Below are positions 4,849 to 8,598 of a stretch of 8,598 nt of DNA, piece by piece; position 1 is the stretch's first letter, and each line of letters begins with the position of its first letter. The notes under the pieces are model-generated. The model made no database searches, was not told the DNA's origin, and worked only from the letters and a program-made list of their open reading frames with translations. Made by a program: the position numbers and the translations under genes. Source of the stretch: Calditrichia bacterium (GTDB lineage Bacteria; Calditrichota; Calditrichia; RBG-13-44-9); NCBI GenBank assembly GCA_026991005.1, contig JALXCH010000069.1, positions 1 through 8,598 of the forward strand, given 5' to 3'.

Positions 4849-7080
4849 TTATGGCAAATACAGCAAACGCTGCACACGGGTTGTTCGACCAGACTGAATC
4901 TGGAGAAAATAAATTCCTGCCGAAAATTTCTGCTGCCGGAAGTGAATTCGCAGCCGATGGCGCCCCGCGGAATAGTATGTTGGCGGAAGCAGTACCGCGA
5001 CTTCCTGCCCCAGTATGTTCAGTAAACGAATCTGTACCGGCTGGCGCCGGGTTTGAGTCCATTCCACTACCGTGCTGCTGTTAAAAGGATTGGGATAAGC
5101 CGGATACAGATGCAGGTTCTCTGTGAGAACTGCCGGGTTGTCTGATGGCGCCATTCCCGTAAATACATTAAACCACACCACCGGCAGGGTCTGATATTCA
5201 TCCGGAGAAATGACGTACACCCGGTTGGAATCCTCCAGTTGCACACCGGAAGAAGAAACCACCCCATAGCGATACAGCAAAGTATCCCCCACATGATCAT
5301 AATCAAAATCCACCGTAGCCTGGTACACCCCGTTGGAATCAGGCCCGGTAAAGGTGGGGCTATTTTGAATATTCCCCAGCGGAGGAATATTCCCCAGCAG
5401 CACCAGTGTCTCGTCCGCTTGCAGCGGGCGGTTGCTCATGTTGATGCGGAAGGTGACATGGCGTTCGGTACCCAGCTGCACCGTTTTAGTTTCCGACCAA
5501 TCCCACCAGATGTTGTCCCGCCGCGCCCGCACGCGGAAGTAGTAGGTGCCCAGGTCACTCACCGTAATGGTGTAAAAGGTATCCGGGATGGCGGCATTCA
5601 AAGTAACCCAGTTTCCACCGGGGCGCCGTTGCTGCAACTCGTAGTATTGGGCATGCAGACGATGGCTCACATTCCAGGAGAGAATGAAGCTGGTAGTGCT
5701 TAACATGTGGAGGGTATCGCAAATCATGGGATTGGGAACGATGCCCTTTGCTCCGCCATCCACCACCGCATCTCCGTAACCCACGGCATAAAACGTTCCG
5801 GTGATGTCGTACCAGTTGTTATTGTTCCCGTTCCAGCCCATGTTGAGGTGGAAATAGCCGTTCCCTTCGGCGTATCCATCGGCCACCACGGCGTGTCCGG
5901 GATTTCCGCTGGGGCTGGAGATGGCCAGCGCCGCCGGACGGGCATCCATCATGTTGTTGCGCAAATGGGTGAAAAACGTACTGGAGGCGCTCATGTAATG
6001 CCCGCTGTGGCGGAAATAGTTGTGCAGCGCATTGGGAATGCGATTCACATTGGAAGAAGAACCGTTGTACTCGTAATTCATATCCACAGCAATTCCGCAA
6101 TGGTAGGTAAGCAATCCCGCCGCCGCTTTCTGGGCGCCGGTGGTGAACACGTTGTAATAGTTGTCCAGCGTATTTGCCCAGTCGTACCAGGTGTTGCCGA
6201 AATTGGCCGAAAGCCATCCGGCGTCGTCTTCGTAGTAGGAGTGGCTGCCGGTACCCCGGGGCGGCCAGCGATAGTAGGCCAGAATCTCCGCCATGGCCGT
6301 GGCTACACAACCCGCTGGCCAGTGATTGGGTGTGTAAATGTTGAATACCATAGAACCGTTCACATAACTCTGTCCCCAGGTGGGGGTGGGGAAGAAATAA
6401 ATGGAATCCTGCCGGGAAGAAATGGTAATGGACGAAGTTAAGAATGGCCCGTACCACACGGCACTGCCAAACAGTTTCAGAGAATCCCGGGGAGAGAGTT
6501 CCTGGTGGGAAAGCAGTGCCCGCCAGAAACGCCGATACTGCTGGAGCAATTCCGCCGGTGCCTGCCCGGAACGCAATGCCCGCTGGCGCAACTGCAAATC
6601 CCACCGTACCATTTCCGGGAAGATATTCCCCACCCGGGCATCATCCACAAAAGGTGACTCATCGGAATAAGCCAGGATGGGCACCATCTCTTCCCGGGCG
6701 GTCAGAATGAGAAATCCCCTCGGTTGCAACTGAACCACATATCCCAGCGTGTCTCCCCCTTCTTCCCGGGGAATTTGTAAAGGCTGCAGGGAAAGAATCC
6801 GGTAAGGGGCGTTTCCCCGGCTGTGGTTAAAGTAGGGAGAATGCTTCAGGAAACAGCGAGCTGCTTGCTGCGCCTGCTGGGGCGAGATGGACACCTCTCC
6901 TGCCCAAAGGGTAAGCACCATTCCCAGCAGCAGGATAAACAGCATAAGCAGCTTTCTTCCGCCCGGCAGAGCGGTTCCCTTATTCAGTGCAGACCGGACG
7001 CCACCCGGGAAACGGTTCCCCCATAACCGTAAACCTCGTTTCCCGCTTTTCCCATCATATTTCCCTGCAAAAAGGCTCAT
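4849..7080 (-). CDS. Secreted C10-family (streptopain-like) cysteine protease with FnIII, starch-binding-like and sorting domains
   Basis: 743 residues from the ATG at 7080. An in-frame ATG at 7134 would overlap the upstream gene by 32 bases and has no usable SD, so 7080 is preferred, although its own SD is weak (GGGA). The signal hydrophobic core is at 44-60 after a long basic n-region of about 43 residues. A Spi-type propeptide spans about 64-225, with 'GYVVQLQPRGFLILTARE' and 'PILAYSDESPF'. Peptidase C10 covers about 230-450: nucleophile Cys258 in 'PAGCVATAMAEIL', catalytic His396 in 'GHAVVADGY' and Trp416 in 'NMGWNGN'. All key motifs are present, so activity is likely after propeptide removal. 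An FnIII domain lies at about 449-536. A beta domain at about 540-637 ('VTFRINMSN', 'LVLLGNIPPLGN', 'GVYQATVDF') resembles starch-binding CBM20-like modules. The sorting tail is at about 657-743 ('YPNPFNSST', 'LNILGQEV', 'SAGIYFLQI') but lacks the usual WDG turn and final Lys. Substrates are unknown. It follows the FGE-like gene by 22 bases, probably in one operon. Confidence 0.9.
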   Translation of the reverse strand: MSLFAGKYDGKSGKRGLRLWGNRFPGGVRSALNKGTALPGGRKLLMLFILLLGMVLTLWAGEVSISPQQAQQAARCFLKHSPYFNHSRGNAPYRILSLQPLQIPREEGGDTLGYVVQLQPRGFLILTAREEMVPILAYSDESPFVDDARVGNIFPEMVRWDLQLRQRALRSGQAPAELLQQYRRFWRALLSHQELSPRDSLKLFGSAVWYGPFLTSSITISSRQDSIYFFPTPTWGQSYVNGSMVFNIYTPNHWPAGCVATAMAEILAYYRWPPRGTGSHSYYEDDAGWLSANFGNTWYDWANTLDNYYNVFTTGAQKAAAGLLTYHCGIAVDMNYEYNGSSSNVNRIPNALHNYFRHSGHYMSASSTFFTHLRNNMMDARPAALAISSPSGNPGHAVVADGYAEGNGYFHLNMGWNGNNNNWYDITGTFYAVGYGDAVVDGGAKGIVPNPMICDTLHMLSTTSFILSWNVSHRLHAQYYELQQRRPGGNWVTLNAAIPDTFYTITVSDLGTYYFRVRARRDNIWWDWSETKTVQLGTERHVTFRINMSNRPLQADETLVLLGNIPPLGNIQNSPTFTGPDSNGVYQATVDFDYDHVGDTLLYRYGVVSSSGVQLEDSNRVYVISPDEYQTLPVVWFNVFTGMAPSDNPAVLTENLHLYPAYPNPFNSSTVVEWTQTRRQPVQIRLLNILGQEVAVLLPPTYYSAGRHRLRIHFRQQKFSAGIYFLQIQSGRTTRVQRLLYLP

Positions 7081-7106
7081 TTTATTCCCGTAAATTCTTT
7101 TTTCAT
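7077..7106 (-). other. Possible nine-residue coupling ORF between the FGE-like and protease genes
   Basis: The ATG at 7106-7104 overlaps the FGE-like gene's TGA (7105-7103) as ATGA. It reads MKKEFTGIK, then stops at TGA (7079-7077), which overlaps the protease's ATG (7080-7078) as another ATGA. The layout would let ribosomes re-initiate from gene to gene and may compensate for the weak SD of the protease. No good SD precedes this ORF and it could be chance. Confidence 0.25.
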
Positions 7107-8598
7107 GGATTCGAAACACAACGAAACCCCACATTCACCAGTGTGGCGTTGGGGTGAATTCCCAGCCGCATGGTGGTGCGGGTCACCGCAAATTCCGTAT
7201 TCCAGGCACCGCCTCGCACAGTGCGCATGGAGGTACTGTCCGGGCCAGTGGGATTTACCCAGCCGCCTTCCGGTTCCTGCCGGTAGTAGGTGTACTGGTA
7301 AAAATCCGAGCACCATTCCCACACATTTCCGCTCATATCGTACACGCCATTGGGATTGGCTTCCCGGAAATACCCTACCGGAGTCAGGGCAATGGCGCCA
7401 TCGATTTCGTACGGGTCGCCGCTGTTTTGAAAATTCGCCTGCTTACCGGTGATGGTGTCGCTTCCGGCAGCGTAAAGATATTTTACCTTGCGGCGGGAAT
7501 CCCAGCTTGCCGCCATCTCCCATTCCGCTTCGGTGGGCAAACGTTTTCCGTGAAAACGGGCGTACATCTCTGCACCGTACCAGGAGACGTAAATAACCGG
7601 AAAGAAATCTGCCTGCTCTGCTACCCGGAAGGTTCCGTTCTGCCAGTCAATATAGCTAAATGGGGTGGCCTGCCGGGTGCGACACAGCACATGGTTGGGG
7701 TGCCGGGCATCGTACACCACCCCCTGGTGCACGGTAATTTTCCCCTGCTGCAAAGCCTGATTTAAAAACGCCACGTACTGGCGGTTGGTCACCTCGTGCA
7801 CCTCGATGCGGAAAGGTGAGAGGGTCACCGGATGCTGGGGACGTTCGCTGCTCCACCCGGTTCCCTGCGGGGCGCCCATGGGGAAGGTTCCCCCGGCGAT
7901 TGCCACGGATTTTCCCAGGCACCTGGGTTGGTGCGCTACCGGCGGTCTGGCATTCGCAACGCGGGAAGAAAAACGCAACAGGGAATCCAGCACGAAACGG
8001 TACAAATCGTGCAGGAAGCGAGCCGTCTGGGGTTGTACCGCCGGGTCTAATCGCACACTGTTGGGTGTTTCCAGATGCAGGGCATGTTCCACCAGGTCGC
8101 TGCGTAAAGAGCCGTAGGTGCGGGTGCCCAGCCCGGAATAGAAAAAACTCACCGTTTGCCCCAGCACGCGGTAGTGCCGGTCTTCGGGCAGATTGCCAAA
8201 CACCAGTTCCGGTGGATTCTGCCAGTACTGATGGCGGTGCCGATAGTAAAATCGTTTGATGCGGCGCAACTGATCGTGAGTGAACCCCACGCCCATCCCT
8301 TCGATAACGGGACGCGGGAGGCGGCGGCCATCCGGCAGGCGCACGGTCAGGTCGTGGCCGTGGAAGCTGGTAAACAGCCGGAAACGCTGTCCGTACTGCA
8401 GCCCGCTGGTTTGCCACACCCGATTCTGATATTCGCCATACACCTTTTCTGCCGAGCGATTCCAGACACGTTCCGGGTACACGCCACCACCGGGTCGGGG
8501 GAGCTTCATCAGCGGGCGGTTGACATCCCACCAGATGCCGCGATAAGAGAGGCGATATCCGTAAGCAGCGGTGGCGGGAATACCGTACGTCTCGCTTA
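7103..8598 (-). CDS. FGE-sulfatase (SUMF1)-domain protein with a novel N-terminal region, start beyond the window
   Basis: The frame is open from the right edge (first full codon at 8596) to TGA at 7105-7103, 497 visible residues. The ATG at 8509 is internal: 29 in-frame codons lie before it with no stop, and no SD precedes it. Visible residues 1-225 match no family I recognise; they are Arg/Tyr/Pro-rich ('SFHGHDLTVRLPDGRRLP', 'RIKRFYYRHRHQYW'). From about 229 the FGE-sulfatase fold is clear: 'GGTFPMG' 235-241, 'EVTNRQY' 268-274, 'VSWYGAEMYA' 337-346, 'RLPTEAEWEMAA' 352-363, 'MSGNVWEWC' 421-429, 'VRGGAW' 460-465 and terminal 'GFRC'. In true formylglycine-generating enzymes two Cys follow the GGxW motif and bind copper; here they align with Thr467 and Thr472. 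It is therefore probably not a sulfatase activator. The same fold occurs in the T9SS/gliding lipoproteins GldJ and GldK and in ergothioneine-type oxidases. A role in the export or maturation of neighbouring secreted proteins is only a guess. Confidence 0.88.
   Translation of the reverse strand, partial: SETYGIPATAAYGYRLSYRGIWWDVNRPLMKLPRPGGGVYPERVWNRSAEKVYGEYQNRVWQTSGLQYGQRFRLFTSFHGHDLTVRLPDGRRLPRPVIEGMGVGFTHDQLRRIKRFYYRHRHQYWQNPPELVFGNLPEDRHYRVLGQTVSFFYSGLGTRTYGSLRSDLVEHALHLETPNSVRLDPAVQPQTARFLHDLYRFVLDSLLRFSSRVANARPPVAHQPRCLGKSVAIAGGTFPMGAPQGTGWSSERPQHPVTLSPFRIEVHEVTNRQYVAFLNQALQQGKITVHQGVVYDARHPNHVLCRTRQATPFSYIDWQNGTFRVAEQADFFPVIYVSWYGAEMYARFHGKRLPTEAEWEMAASWDSRRKVKYLYAAGSDTITGKQANFQNSGDPYEIDGAIALTPVGYFREANPNGVYDMSGNVWEWCSDFYQYTYYRQEPEGGWVNPTGPDSTSMRTVRGGAWNTEFAVTRTTMRLGIHPNATLVNVGFRCVSNP

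Noticed and set aside
5707..6441. Plus-strand open frame of 244 codons opposite the protease
   Set aside because: Antisense to the well-supported C10 catalytic domain; the translation is repetitive Val/Gly/His and has no SD or family motif.
7081..7134. Upstream ATG at 7134 as the protease start
   Set aside because: No SD at useful spacing, a 32-base overlap with the FGE-like gene, and it would lengthen an already long n-region of the signal peptide.
7103..8509. Reading the FGE-like gene as complete from the ATG at 8509
   Set aside because: The same frame is open to the window edge with protein-like sequence, and no SD precedes 8509; the gene is 5'-truncated by the window.

Overview
The window looks like chromosomal DNA from a member of the FCB (Fibrobacterota-Chlorobiota-Bacteroidota) group or a related phylum such as Calditrichota or Ignavibacteriota. 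Three large secreted proteins end in the same roughly 80-residue module. It starts with a YPNPFN-type motif and runs through 'LGQ/TGR', a 'WDG'-like turn and 'SGIYF' to a basic end. This is the FlgD-Ig-like / type IX secretion (T9SS-like) sorting tail typical of those phyla. Strong AGGAGG ribosome-binding sites precede three of the genes. The phylum is an inference; no rRNA, tRNA or housekeeping gene is present to fix it.

All five recognisable genes lie on the minus strand, so the region reads from right to left. (1) 8598-7103: a protein whose start lies beyond the right edge, with an unidentified N-terminal region and a C-terminal formylglycine-generating-enzyme-like (FGE-sulfatase/SUMF1) domain that lacks the copper-binding cysteine pair. 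(2) 7080-4849: a secreted C10 (streptopain-type) cysteine protease with propeptide, catalytic domain, FnIII, a starch-binding-like beta domain and a sorting tail. It starts 22 bases after the previous stop, so the two probably share a transcript. (3) After 189 bases holding a G-quadruplex motif and a short palindrome, 4659-2368: a 763-residue secreted BNR/Asp-box protein whose sialidase-like repeats are split by a Rossmann/amidotransferase-like module. (4) After a 349-base gap rich in inverted and tandem repeats, 2018-603: a LamG-domain surface protein with a sorting tail. (5) After 39 bases, 563 to the left edge: a second LamG protein, paralogous to the fourth and cut by the window.

Taken together this is an export/surface cluster: two LamG (concanavalin-like) binding proteins, one large BNR protein, one protease, and an FGE-fold protein upstream of the protease. 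No mobile element, CRISPR array or RNA gene was found. The most unusual points are the compositional break exactly at a domain boundary in the 603-2018 gene, the tandem repeat that contains the stop codon of the BNR gene followed by a perfect 13-bp hairpin, the degenerate FGE active site, and a ten-codon ORF with ATGA overlaps at both ends between the FGE-like and protease genes.
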